From Actinopolymorpha pittospori (lineage in GTDB: Bacteria > Actinomycetota > Actinomycetes > Propionibacteriales > Actinopolymorphaceae): a DNA stretch of 64,000 nucleotides. The DNA is taken from NCBI RefSeq assembly GCF_014873875.1, contig NZ_JADBEM010000001.1:8928001-8992000 (forward strand). The letters are read 5' to 3'. The notes beneath the pieces were generated by a model that made no database searches, was not told where the DNA came from, and saw only the letters and a program-made list of their open reading frames with translations. Below, in pieces: positions 8,459 through 16,793 of this stretch (within the stretch, counting starts at the first letter, position 1; every line of letters starts with the position of its first letter). Both the position numbers and the translations under genes were made by a program.

Positions 8459-8965
8459 TCATTCCGCTCCGACCCACTCCGCGCTGCCGTCGGTGAAGCG
8501 TTGGTGCTTCCACAGCGGGACCCGGGCCTTCAGGTCGTCGATGAGCTGCCGACAGGCCGCGAACGCCGCGTCACGGTGCGGCGCGGACACGCCGACGATC
8601 ACCGCGCTCTCCCCCACGGCCAGGTCACCGGTCCGGTGAACGGCCGCGAGGCCGCAGACGGGATGCGCCGCGACGACGGCCTCGGCCACCTCGCGCAGTT
8701 CGCTGAGGGCCCGGGGATGCGCGTCGTAACCGAGTTCGGTCACCGAGCGGCCGCCGTCGTGATCGCGTACGGCGCCCACGAACAAGCAGAAACCGCCGGC
8801 CCGCGGGTCGGCGATCGCGCTCAGCACCTCGTCGGCGGAGAGCGGACTCTCCCGCAGGTCGAGCAGCCGGATCTGGTCCCTGGCCACCGACTCGGCGCTG
8901 GACTGATCGCTGGACTGGGCGCCGGGCTGGGCGCCGGACTGGGCGTTGGACTCGGTCCTGGTCAC
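8459..8965 (-). CDS. moaE: Molybdopterin synthase catalytic subunit MoaE
   Basis: MoaE transfers sulfur from thiocarboxylated MoaD to precursor Z in molybdopterin synthesis. The core carries the family elements FVGAVRDHDGGRSVTELGYDAHP, AVHRTGDLAVGESAVIVGVSAPHR and the active-site lysine in PLWKHQRF. The first ~30 residues are a Gln/Ser-rich tail (AQSGAQPGAQSSDQSS) of repeat origin. The GTG at 8965 has a GAGGGGGA site upstream and overlaps the stop of the epimerase gene as GTGA, implying translational coupling. No other moa gene is adjacent; moeZ lies in the same window and could supply the sulfur chemistry. Confidence 0.93.
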   Translation of the reverse strand: MTRTESNAQSGAQPGAQSSDQSSAESVARDQIRLLDLRESPLSADEVLSAIADPRAGGFCLFVGAVRDHDGGRSVTELGYDAHPRALSELREVAEAVVAAHPVCGLAAVHRTGDLAVGESAVIVGVSAPHRDAAFAACRQLIDDLKARVPLWKHQRFTDGSAEWVGAE

Positions 8966-10008
8966 GTTCCCCCTCGTGTCTTCCTCCGCCTCGCCCGGCG
9001 CACGACCGCGGCCGTACCGAGCAGGGCGACGGTGGCACCGGCCGCACCGAGCGTCGCCGTCTCGCGGCGCCCGATCCGCCGGCCGAGCGCCGCGTGGCGC
9101 CCGGCGACCTCGGTCGCCAGGACCTCGCACGCGGTGGTGTTGTCGTAGGTCGGCGTCCAACCGGCCGCCTTCAGCTTGCCGGAGGAGACTACCCACGGGT
9201 GGCTGACGTAGGCGAGATCACTGGCCGGCGCGGGCGTCAGACCCAGCCGGTGCAGCCGCTCGGCGGCACCGAGCGCGAGGCTCTCCGGCAGCTCCAGTCG
9301 GGGCAGACCGAACAGCTTCTCCACCTCATCCTGTCCGAGGAAGCCCTCGCTGCCCACCGTGACGGCGCCCTCGACCCGGCCGAGCGCCGACCAGACCAGG
9401 GCGCTCACCAGGTCGTCGACATGGCAGAACTGCCAGCTCGGCTTGCTGCCGCGGATCACCAGCAGCCGGGACGCCTCGAAGTGCCTGGTCAGGAAGGTGT
9501 CGACGGACGCGCCCACGACCATCGACGGCCTGACCACCGTGACCGACAGACCCGGATGGGCCTTCGGCGCCCGGCGGGCGAGCCACTCGATCTCGAGCAG
9601 GTCGGCCACCACGCCCTCGGGCCGCGCCCGCAGCGGACCGTCGTCCTCCAGGGGGACGGGGTTGTCGGCGAAGGCGCCGTAGACCATCGCGCTCGTGCAC
9701 AGGACGACGCGGGGGACGCCGGCAGCGGCGGCCGCCATGATGACAGTCTGCGCACCTCGGACATTCCGGGTGCTGCGCTGGCGTGGGTCCGCGTCGGGGG
9801 ACAGATCGACGTCGAGATGCACAACGACGTCACATTTCGCGATCCTCTGGGCGATCGCCGGGTCACGGACATCGAGGACGCGCCACTCCGCGCCCTCCAC
9901 GTCGCCGCGCCGCTCGTCGACGCCGACGACCCGCTTGACCTCGCTCATGCCGACGAGGCGTTCGACCAGCGCTCGTCCGAGCCCGGAGGCAGCACCGGTC
10001 ACCGCCAC
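8962..10008 (-). CDS. NAD-dependent epimerase/dehydratase (extended SDR), C-terminal membrane helix
   Basis: A Rossmann-fold protein with the nucleotide motif VTGAASGLGRALV at its very start. The catalytic Tyr context is STSAMVYGAF-like (CTSAMVYGAFADN), but the usual YxxxK is not evident. It continues with VRPSMVVGASVD and QFCHVDDLVSALV, both typical of extended SDR sugar-nucleotide enzymes. The C-terminus has a hydrophobic stretch (GAAGATVALLGTAAVV) followed by basic residues, suggesting membrane attachment. The first usable start is the GTG at 10008. It overlaps moaE by four bases. The substrate is not predictable. Confidence 0.85.
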   Translation of the reverse strand: MAVTGAASGLGRALVERLVGMSEVKRVVGVDERRGDVEGAEWRVLDVRDPAIAQRIAKCDVVVHLDVDLSPDADPRQRSTRNVRGAQTVIMAAAAAGVPRVVLCTSAMVYGAFADNPVPLEDDGPLRARPEGVVADLLEIEWLARRAPKAHPGLSVTVVRPSMVVGASVDTFLTRHFEASRLLVIRGSKPSWQFCHVDDLVSALVWSALGRVEGAVTVGSEGFLGQDEVEKLFGLPRLELPESLALGAAERLHRLGLTPAPASDLAYVSHPWVVSSGKLKAAGWTPTYDNTTACEVLATEVAGRHAALGRRIGRRETATLGAAGATVALLGTAAVVRRARRRKTRGGT

Positions 10009-10231
10009 GACCAGCCCGCCGCCCCGGCGGGCCGAGGTGGCATGGCGACGCGTCGTACGCCGGCCGGGCCGGGCACGAACGGGGGTGGGTTCGTCGTTCA
10101 GAAGGAAACTCCCGGGCTAGGTTGGACGATATGAACAGCTCGCTTCGTACGGCTGGGGCGTGTCGACCAGCAGGCCCCGCGCACGTCTCCATCCGCACGC
10201 AGCTTTCCCTCATCCTGCCGGAGGTCCAACC

Positions 10232-11620
10232 GTGAGCAACGACGAGCCCGGCACCGGGCGCGAGGGCGAGGAGCCCGAGAAGCGTCCGCCCGGGGGTCCG
10301 GACAACCCGTTCGCGGGCTTCGACCTCGGTGCGATCTTCGGCCAGCTACAGAGCATGTTCTCCTGGCAGGGCGGTCCCATCAACTGGCAACTCGCCCTGG
10401 AGACCGCCCGGCAGACGATTCGCGCCTCCGGTGATGCCTCCCTGACCGCGCAGGAACGCTCCGAGGTCGACCAGACCGTCCGCATCGCCGAGCACTGGCT
10501 CGACGACGCGACCAGCCTGCCCGCCGGTTTCGCCGGCCAGGCCCTCGCGTGGAACCGCGCGGAGTGGCTCGACGGCACGCTGCCGGCGTGGAAGAAGCTG
10601 GTCGAGCCGCTCGCCGCGCATGTCGTCGGCGCCATGGAGAAGGCGCTGCCCGAGCAGCCCGGAGGGATGGGCGCCCAGCTCACCGGTGTCCTCACCCAGG
10701 TCGGCGGGATGATGTTCGGCGCCCAGGTCGGGCAGGGACTCGGGCAGCTCGCCACCGAGGTGTTCGGCGCCACCGACATCGGGCTGCCGCTCGGTCCGCT
10801 CGGGCAACCCGTCCTGGTGCCCGCCAACGTCGCGGCGTTCGGAGCCGGTCTCGGCCTTCCGCAGGACGACGTACGCCTCTACCTCGCCCTGCGTGAGTGC
10901 GCCCACCAGCGACTCTTCCACCACGCGCCCTGGCTGTCGGCGCACCTGTTCTCGGCGGTCGAGGACTACGCGCGCGGCATGCACGTCGACGTGAGCAAGC
11001 TCGAGGACGCCGTCGGCAACATCGACATGTCCAATCCCGACGCGCTCAACGAAGCCCTCGCGGGCGGCCTGCTGGAGCCGGAGGAGACGCCTCGGCAGAA
11101 GGCGGCGCTCGCCCGACTCGAGACGGCTCTCGCCCTCGTCGAGGGCTGGGTCGACGACGTGGTGACCTCCGCCGCGGCGCCCCGGATGCCGTCGGCGGTC
11201 CAGCTCCACGAGGCCATCCGCCGGCGCCGCGCTGAGGGCGGCCCCGCCGAGCAGACGTTCGTCACGCTGGTGGGTCTCGAACTCCGTCCGCGTCGGATGC
11301 GTGACGCCGCCACCCTGTGGGCCACGCTGCGGGAGACCCACGGGATCAGTGGCCGGGAAGCCCTCTGGGCCCACCCCGACCTGCTGCCCTCGGGCGACGA
11401 CCTCGACGACGCGCGCGGGTTCGCCGAGCGGGCCGCCTCTCCGGACCGGATGGACATCGGCGATCTCGGGTTCGACGAGAGCACGCCGTCCTCCACCGAG
11501 CCGGGCGACCGGCCCGAAGCGGGCTCCGGCGACGCCAGCGAGAACCGGGGCGACACCGGCGGCACCGGCTCCGACGGCGGCGACAAGGGCCGCGACGGTG
11601 GCGACGGCGCCACCACGTGA
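10232..11620 (+). CDS. Zinc-dependent metalloprotease-like protein, DUF2342 family
   Basis: A 462-residue homologue of the actinobacterial DUF2342/TIGR03624 family (Rv3195 type), classed as a predicted zincin. Visible family features are an N-terminal NPFAGFDLGAIFGQLQSMF, a Gly-rich GMMFGAQVGQGLGQLA stretch, and the helix RECAHQRLFHHAPWL with its conserved Glu and His. The tail after residue ~410 is Gly/Asp/Ser-rich and probably disordered. The GTG at 10232 follows GGAGG; an upstream extension lacks family resemblance. It is coupled to the Nudix gene by a GTGA overlap. Peptidase activity is a family prediction, not shown here. Confidence 0.9.
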   Translation: MSNDEPGTGREGEEPEKRPPGGPDNPFAGFDLGAIFGQLQSMFSWQGGPINWQLALETARQTIRASGDASLTAQERSEVDQTVRIAEHWLDDATSLPAGFAGQALAWNRAEWLDGTLPAWKKLVEPLAAHVVGAMEKALPEQPGGMGAQLTGVLTQVGGMMFGAQVGQGLGQLATEVFGATDIGLPLGPLGQPVLVPANVAAFGAGLGLPQDDVRLYLALRECAHQRLFHHAPWLSAHLFSAVEDYARGMHVDVSKLEDAVGNIDMSNPDALNEALAGGLLEPEETPRQKAALARLETALALVEGWVDDVVTSAAAPRMPSAVQLHEAIRRRRAEGGPAEQTFVTLVGLELRPRRMRDAATLWATLRETHGISGREALWAHPDLLPSGDDLDDARGFAERAASPDRMDIGDLGFDESTPSSTEPGDRPEAGSGDASENRGDTGGTGSDGGDKGRDGGDGATT

Positions 11621-12165
11621 GCGGCCTGCAGAACAGCGCGGTCGCGACCCTGACGAGGTGGACCGCGCCCTCGCCCGCGCAGGAGGCCCTCCGCCAGGAC
11701 TACCTCGCCCACCTCGCCGCCCACCCGGAGGACGGGGTGTGGCGGCGGGGTCGTCTGGCCCACATCACCGCGAGCGCCGTCATCGTCGACCCGGCGGGTG
11801 AGCGCACCCTGCTGGTCCTGCACGGTCGGATCAACCTGTGGGTCCAGCCCGGTGGTCACTGCGAGGAGGGCGACATCTCACTCGACGCGGCCGCGGCCCG
11901 CGAGGCGCGGGAGGAGACGGGGCTGCCGGATCTCGTCGTCCATCCGGAGCCGCTCCTGCTGAACCGCCACGGGGCGCCGTGCGGCGCGCGGACGCATCTC
12001 GACGTGCAGTACCTCGCCACCGCGCCGGCCGATGCCGTACCGCTGGTGAGCGCGGAGTCGCACGCCGTGCGCTGGTTTTCGGTCACCGAGCTACCCGAGG
12101 GACTCGCCTCGGGGGTCGCGGAGAGTGTCGCCTCCGCACGTCTCGCGGCCCTCACCCGCTCCTGA
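11617..12165 (+). CDS. Nudix hydrolase
   Basis: A 182-residue Nudix protein. The box reads GGHCEEGD, then eight residues, then REAREETGL. This keeps the RE-x-x-EE-x-G core, with Asp in place of the first Glu and one extra spacer residue, a form common in actinobacterial members. It should hydrolyse a nucleoside diphosphate linked to another moiety; the substrate is unknown. The GTG start overlaps the stop of the DUF2342 gene (GTGA), so translation is coupled. Confidence 0.9.
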   Translation: MSGLQNSAVATLTRWTAPSPAQEALRQDYLAHLAAHPEDGVWRRGRLAHITASAVIVDPAGERTLLVLHGRINLWVQPGGHCEEGDISLDAAAAREAREETGLPDLVVHPEPLLLNRHGAPCGARTHLDVQYLATAPADAVPLVSAESHAVRWFSVTELPEGLASGVAESVASARLAALTRS

Positions 12166-12233
12166 CCGGCCCTGGTTCGGCACCCCGGTTGGCACCGGGA
12201 CCACGGCCCGGTCGGGCACCGGGTCGCCGAGGG

Positions 12234-12407
12234 TCAGAGGGCGAGCGCGAGGACGATCGCGAGGATCACCACGACAACGACGACCGCGGCCACCGCGATC
12301 AGGGCGTTTCGGCCGGGGCGGCGTTCGGCGCCGCGTTGTTCCACGAACTTCTGGAACATCACGGTGTTGGCGCCGGGATCGTCCTCGGGCCTGTTCACGT
12401 CCGACAT
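12234..12407 (-). CDS. Small single-pass membrane protein
   Basis: A 57-residue protein read on the minus strand. It has a hydrophilic N-terminal half with MFQKFVEQRGAERRPGR and a C-terminal hydrophobic helix rich in Ala/Val/Ile/Leu that runs to the last residue. The C-terminal anchor preceded by positive charge suggests a tail-anchored topology with the N-terminus in the cytosol. The start is ATG with a weak GGGTCGGG upstream. G/C at third codon positions is high, supporting real coding. The function is unknown. It converges with the Nudix gene. Confidence 0.65.
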   Translation of the reverse strand: MSDVNRPEDDPGANTVMFQKFVEQRGAERRPGRNALIAVAAVVVVVVILAIVLALAL

Positions 12408-12658
12408 GGGCCCGACCCTACCGGCGTTCGGTACATTCGGGCGCCTTCCAGTGGGAACCGTCCAGGACTGCGGATACCGGAATCACCGCCCGAATCGTGG
12501 CGATGCGCATCGCGTGAGGTGGGCGACGCGAATCGTCGCCGTGCGTCACCACGTCGGTGCCACCTGCCAGACCCGGGTGGCTTACGGTGATCACCGTGCC
12601 GCGGTCGTGCGGCGGCACAGGAGAACCGGCGCAGGCACGTGAACCTCGAGGAGTTGCC

Positions 12659-13267
12659 GTGGGCTCGTTGCCCGAAGGAGGGACCACCCGCCCAATGACG
12701 CGGTGGGGCGAACCCGTCATGCATCACCCCTGCCGACCCGTCGAGGTCTTCGACGAGCGACTGCACGCGCTCGTCGCCGACATGACGGCGACCATGGACG
12801 CGGCGGACGGTGTGGGGCTCGCGGCCAACCAGATCGGCGTCGACCTGCGGATCTTCGTCTACCGGTGCACCGACCGGGAAGAGGTCATCCACCAGGGTGT
12901 GATCTGCAACCCCGTCCTCGAGGTGCCCACCGGTGCGGACCGCCGGCTGGAGGAGTCCGAGGAGGGCTGCCTCTCCCTGCCCGGGGCCTACGCGCCCTGC
13001 GCCCGACCCGACGTCGCCACGGTCCGCGGAGTGGACCAGTTCGGTACGCCGATCGAAGTACGCGGCACGGGACTGCTGGCGCGCTGCCTCCAGCACGAGG
13101 CCGACCATCTCGAGGGGACCGTCTTCGCCGACCGGCTCTCCAAGCGGATCCGCCGGAGGCTGTTCGCGGAGGCGGAGGTCCTCGCGGAGGAGTTCCCCGC
13201 GGACTGGCCGGTGAGTTCGCGCGAGCGTTCCGACGACCCTGACGACCCTGACGACCAGGACGCCTAG
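12659..13267 (+). CDS. def: Peptide deformylase
   Basis: A metal-dependent deformylase that removes the formyl group from nascent proteins. All three family motifs are present: GVGLAANQIG, EGCLSLPG (the Cys is a metal ligand) and QHEADHLEG (HExxH). About 202 residues. The GTG at 12659 has GAGGAG six bases ahead; an ATG at 12695 with GGAGGG further away is a possible alternative. The C-terminal tail is acidic with Asp-Asp-Pro repeats, which is unusual for the family. The initiator tRNA gene in the same window is not adjacent. Confidence 0.95.
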   Translation: MGSLPEGGTTRPMTRWGEPVMHHPCRPVEVFDERLHALVADMTATMDAADGVGLAANQIGVDLRIFVYRCTDREEVIHQGVICNPVLEVPTGADRRLEESEEGCLSLPGAYAPCARPDVATVRGVDQFGTPIEVRGTGLLARCLQHEADHLEGTVFADRLSKRIRRRLFAEAEVLAEEFPADWPVSSRERSDDPDDPDDQDA

Positions 13268-13304
13268 GACGACCAGGACCTGTCCTGGCGAAGCCGTGAC
13301 CGGG

Positions 13305-13859
13305 TCAGATCGCGAGCGGAGTCAGGCGCAGGTCGAGTGCCGCCAGGACGTTGCGGGTGGTCACCGCCGGGCCCGGCAGATCCTCGAACGCCGACAGCAG
13401 GGCCATTCGCAGGGCCAGGTGGACAGCGCCCGCGCCCATCCGGTCCGTCGCGCCGCTGACCCGTAGGTGGTCGAAGAGCGCGGTCGTGACGGCTGCGACG
13501 TAGAGCCGCATGCCGCTCGCGCGCAGGGAGTAGAAGAGTTCGACCAGCGCCTCGGAGCCCTTGTCGTCGATCTCTGGCGTCGCGTCCAGCGTCAGCACCA
13601 CCACGAACGGCAGCGGCTGGTGCCGGCACACCTGGCGAAGGACCGTGTCGACCAGGGCCCCCGCGTTCTCCTCGACGATCGGGCTGGTGGGTTGAAGGCA
13701 GACGAGATCGCGCGGAATGGCCGCCATCCCGGTGAGCTCCCGGGTGCGCACCCGGCCGACCGGGACGGTCCGGGTTCGATGGCGCGGACCAGGGCGTTCA
13801 CCACCCGCCTTCCGTGGCGCGACCCTTCGGGCCAGCCCCAGCACGTCATCCAGGATCAT
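13305..13859 (-). CDS. STAS domain protein
   Basis: A 184-residue protein whose central part (about residues 70-165) looks like a stand-alone STAS domain: VVVLTLDATPEIDDKGSEAL, then LVELFYSLRASGMRLYVAAV and LFDHLRVSGATDRMG. This is the fold of SulP C-termini and of anti-sigma-factor antagonists. The Ser/Thr that is phosphorylated in SpoIIAA-type proteins lies in the D-x-S position; here the segment is IDDKGSEAL. No transporter domain is attached. The start at 13859 has GGGGAG close by; ATG 13727 is an alternative with GGGAG upstream. Confidence 0.7.
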   Translation of the reverse strand: MILDDVLGLARRVAPRKAGGERPGPRHRTRTVPVGRVRTRELTGMAAIPRDLVCLQPTSPIVEENAGALVDTVLRQVCRHQPLPFVVVLTLDATPEIDDKGSEALVELFYSLRASGMRLYVAAVTTALFDHLRVSGATDRMGAGAVHLALRMALLSAFEDLPGPAVTTRNVLAALDLRLTPLAI

Positions 13860-14029
13860 CGCGCTCCCCCGCCGGCGAGGTTCTCCAAGGAGTTCCTGGG
13901 GGAAGTCTTCGCAAGCCCGGCCGGATCCACGTCACCCGGACGGGATGAACCCGGCGCGATCATCACCGGCACGTTTCGCCCGCCGTTTCTTGCCGGGTCC
14001 CCGTACCCGACACCCCTCGTCACGGGTGC

Positions 14030-14455
14030 TCACCCGCGCTCGGACGGGTGCAGTTGGGCGGCGACGTAGGGTCCCACGAGGTCGGAGCAGGCACGCCGGG
14101 GCGCCGCGACCTCGACCATCGCGCCGTCATCGAGCCGTACGCGGAGCAGGAGCGGGCAGGGGCCGAGTCGCCGCAGGGTGGACGGCGCCACCTCGAGATC
14201 CTCCGCGAAGCGACATTCCAGCAGCAGTACCTCACTGAGGGTGAATCTGCGATAGACGACAAGTACGTCGTGTGCCCACATCGCGTAGGTGGGGTGGCGA
14301 GTCCATCGTTGGCTCAGGGACTCGACTCCCCACGAGGAACTGCGCAGCCGACAGCGGAAGACGCCTGGTGAAGCGAGGATGCGGCGTCTTCGTAACAAGA
14401 CTCTCAAACCCAGACAAGCCAAGACGAGCGCGGCACCGGCCAGCAGCCACAGCAT
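14030..14455 (-). CDS. Small membrane-anchored protein, DUF2550-like
   Basis: A 141-residue protein with an N-terminal hydrophobic helix (LWLLAGAALVLACLGLRVLL) followed by RRRR, so it is probably anchored with the remainder in the cytosol. The following beta-rich domain starts FRCRLRSSSWGV and ends in LLLRVRLDDGAMVEVAAPRRACSDLV. That pattern resembles DUF2550 of actinobacteria, a family without known function that often lies near ATP synthase genes, which are absent here. The family call is tentative. Confidence 0.55.
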   Translation of the reverse strand: MLWLLAGAALVLACLGLRVLLRRRRILASPGVFRCRLRSSSWGVESLSQRWTRHPTYAMWAHDVLVVYRRFTLSEVLLLECRFAEDLEVAPSTLRRLGPCPLLLRVRLDDGAMVEVAAPRRACSDLVGPYVAAQLHPSERG

Positions 14456-14571
14456 GAAATACCTCCCCGCGCGGAGCCCCCTGACAAGGCTGGGAGACCG
14501 AACGGGCGCCCACTACACCCCCTGCGGATGAAAACGCGGGAGCGGGCGGCGGAGAGCGAACCAGTGGGTGG

Positions 14572-15177
14572 TCAGCTGGGCTGCGGCTGGTCGTCGCAGT
14601 CCTCGAGCGGGAGGTGGGCAGCCGCCGCGACCCCTTCGAGGTAGCCGCGGGCCCGGTCTGCCTGCGGGTAGGCGCGCACCATGGCCCAGAAAATCGGGGT
14701 ATGTCCGGGTTCGCGCAGGTGGACGAGCTCGTGGATCAGCACGTAGTCGATCACCCATCCGGGCATGCCACGCAGCCGGGACGAAAGCCGGACGGTGCCG
14801 TCAGTCGGGGTGCAGGACCCCCATCTCATGCCCTGGTTGCCGACCCACCGGACGCTCGTCGGCAACGGGGCGTCGTCGAGGTAACGCCTGCTCAGGGTGC
14901 GGGCCCGGCTGAGCAGTTCGTCGTCGCTGGGCCGCCGACGCTGCTCCTGGGCGGCCAGCCGGTCGAGCATCACCGAGACCCATTTGCGCTCTTCCTCCGG
15001 ACTCATCCTGGCCGGAAGGAGGATCACCACCCGGTCGCCCTCGCGGTAGGCGCTCACGGTGCGGCGGCGGCGTGCACTACGGCGGACCTCGACCTCCTGG
15101 CAGGCATCGTCGCGCGCCGGGGTCGGTTGTGCGCCCGGTCGCGGCTCGGGGCGCTGCCTCGATGCCGGTTTGGCCAC
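14572..15177 (-). CDS. YgjP-type metal-dependent hydrolase (M48-like, HExxH)
   Basis: A 201-residue protein of the YgjP/DUF45 metallopeptidase group. The zinc motif is HELVH in YVLIHELVHLREPGHTPIFW, and the third-ligand region GHTPIFW follows. The upstream family signature MRWGSCTPTDGTVRLSSRLRGMP is clear. These are single-domain cytosolic proteins, implicated in some bacteria in handling ubiquitin-like or DNA-protein cross-link substrates; no substrate can be named here. The N-terminal 35 residues are basic and probably disordered. Confidence 0.9.
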   Translation of the reverse strand: MAKPASRQRPEPRPGAQPTPARDDACQEVEVRRSARRRRTVSAYREGDRVVILLPARMSPEEERKWVSVMLDRLAAQEQRRRPSDDELLSRARTLSRRYLDDAPLPTSVRWVGNQGMRWGSCTPTDGTVRLSSRLRGMPGWVIDYVLIHELVHLREPGHTPIFWAMVRAYPQADRARGYLEGVAAAAHLPLEDCDDQPQPS

Positions 15178-15791
15178 CTCAGAAAAGTACCCCCACCGAC
15201 CGACAAGGAGCGGTCAACGTCCACAGGCGTGTTCGTCATCCACAGCCGCCACGGAGGAAATGTGCAGTTCAGTCGGGCTCGTGGCCAGGATGTCGCAAAT
15301 TCTCCACAGCCCCGCCCACAGGCTGTCCACCGCCGTTCGACGCACCGCGCACAGGTTTTCCACAGGTCTGTCCACATCGCGACCGGTTCGATCCGGATCG
15401 GAAGAGAACCAGAAGGAAACGTCACATTGACGGCGGAACGTCCGGCCTCGTAGGTTCGGCGACGGAGCCCCTGGCAGCCGCGGGCCCGCTCGCAGGGGAA
15501 GGCGCGCGGGCCTGCGGCACAGGGGCTTCACGGTCCTCGCGTCCCGACTCGGCGGACTCGGTCGCGGACCAGCCCCCGCGTGGGGGTAACGTCGACACGG
15601 CGTCGCTCCGGGCGACCACATCCTGCGCCTCAAGGTCACGTACAGGTATAAATGTGCGCACCAAGGGCAGGACGTGAGCCATCTGCGTGCCGAGCACTCA
15701 GGAGTGAGCGGCGCTGGAATAAAGTGACCCGAGATCGGGCGGCCCGGGCTGGTCCGCCCTGCCCCGACCCAGCACAGCGAGGAGGGCCGTC
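15178..15791. other. 614-base stretch without a convincing gene; contains a DnaA-box-like cluster
   Basis: No open frame here has a good ribosome site together with family resemblance. The left half (15217-15376) holds repeated TCCACA motifs, all on the plus strand. Four are one mismatch from an actinobacterial DnaA box (TTNTCCACA): 15236-15244, 15300-15308, 15356-15364 and 15368-15376. The right half has a TATAAA at 15647-15652 and, just before the next gene, AGGAGG. A 91-residue minus-strand frame at 15422-15697 has no support. Confidence 0.5.
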
Positions 15792-15950
15792 ATGGCGGAG
15801 ACCTACACAGGTGAGTTCTACTGTGTGAAATGCAAGGCCAAGCGCAACGCGACCGGCGAGATCAAGGTGAACGACAAGGGCACGAGGATGGCCAAGGCCA
15901 CCTGCCCCGAGTGCGGCACCAACCTCAACCGGATCCTGGGCAAGGCCTGA
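15792..15950 (+). CDS. Small zinc-ribbon protein, DUF5679
   Basis: A 52-residue protein with two CxxC pairs (FYCVKCKAK and ATCPECGTN), expected to bind one zinc ion. The sequence matches the very conserved actinobacterial DUF5679 family (GEFYCVKC, then KGTRMAKATCP and NLNRILGKA). It has a strong GGAGG site six bases before the ATG. The function is unknown; its size and ribbon resemble nucleic-acid-binding ribosomal proteins. A strong terminator follows directly, so it is probably monocistronic. Confidence 0.92.
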   Translation: MAETYTGEFYCVKCKAKRNATGEIKVNDKGTRMAKATCPECGTNLNRILGKA

Positions 15951-15968
15951 GCACCGAAGACGACGGAG

Positions 15969-16008
15969 CGGGCGGTCACGGTAGTGGCCGCCCGTTCGGT
16001 TTGTTCGG
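15969..16008 (+). terminator. Intrinsic terminator after DUF5679 gene
   Basis: An 11-base stem (CGGGCGGTCAC, 15969-15979, with GTGGCCGCCCG, 15984-15994, one G-T pair) and loop GGTA, followed by a T-rich tail (TTCGGTTTGTT). It is placed right behind the small zinc-ribbon gene. Confidence 0.8.
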
Positions 16009-16054
16009 GTTGCCCAGTTTGTAGGGGTTCGCGAAGGACCGGGCCGACACGTGG

Positions 16055-16609
16055 TCACGTCGAGTCCCTGTCGCGTTCGCTAAGCGCCGTGAGGTAGCGG
16101 TTGTAGGCCGCCAGCGCCGCGGCGTCCACCTCGTCGAGCTCCGCTCCGCCCGTCGCCGGTGCGGCGACCGCAGTGGCGGTGAGTCGTTTGGGCGGGAGCG
16201 GCGGAAGGGCGACCGGCTCGGCCTCCGACTCCGCACCACGCCGGCGCCCCGTGCCCGACCAGGCTCTCGCGGCACTGCCGTCGGAGCCGGTCCGCGTCAG
16301 CGGGCGTTCGTCCGCCACGGCACTCTCCCCATGCTCCGGCTGGGCGCTGGGGTCACCGTCGCGGAGCAGTCGCCACCACAGGTAGACCGCGAACACCGCG
16401 AAGAACGGCCACTGCAGGGCGTAGCCGAGGTTCTGCCAGTCACCCGACCACGACTCGTAGCGCCGAAGCTGCCACCACGCCAGGAAGAGGAAGGTCGCGA
16501 CCGCGGCGATCACCAGGAGCGTGAAGCCGATCCAGCGCAAGGTGAGCAGGCGGCGCAACCTGCTCGGCGTCGCGACGCTCGAGCCATCCGGGTCCATGCG
16601 CAGATCCAT
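16055..16609 (-). CDS. Actinobacterial integral membrane protein with two helices
   Basis: A 184-residue protein with two hydrophobic segments near the N-terminus (GFTLLVIAAVATFLFLAWWQL and LQWPFFAVFAVYLWWRLL) separated by RRYESWSGDWQNLGYA. This pattern is common in a conserved actinobacterial family of unknown role. The C-terminal ~110 residues are polar, rich in Ala, Pro and Arg, and end in a short helix (AALAAYNRYLTALSERD). Databases sometimes label such proteins as regulators, but no DNA-binding motif is visible. It diverges from the E1-like gene. Confidence 0.7.
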   Translation of the reverse strand: MDLRMDPDGSSVATPSRLRRLLTLRWIGFTLLVIAAVATFLFLAWWQLRRYESWSGDWQNLGYALQWPFFAVFAVYLWWRLLRDGDPSAQPEHGESAVADERPLTRTGSDGSAARAWSGTGRRRGAESEAEPVALPPLPPKRLTATAVAAPATGGAELDEVDAAALAAYNRYLTALSERDRDST

Positions 16610-16793
16610 GGTCGCGTCGAGCTCCTCGTCGCTTCACCTCTGACCGCGCCGCGTCGACGCGCCGCGCGGGTCCTTGCCGACGACGATAACACCGCCTGTG
16701 GACGACGACCGCCGGCACATGAGACGGCGTGGCAAGCTTCCGTTCCTGCGAAAAACCGAGCGGTCGCGGTCGACTCACACGGGGAGGTCACTC

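Noticed and set aside
15217..15376. Chromosomal replication origin
   Set aside because: There is no dnaA, dnaN or AT-rich unwinding zone nearby; only the motif cluster is supported.
15422..15697. 91-codon minus-strand gene
   Set aside because: No convincing ribosome site or family resemblance, and a low-complexity Ala/Pro/Arg composition; left as non-coding.
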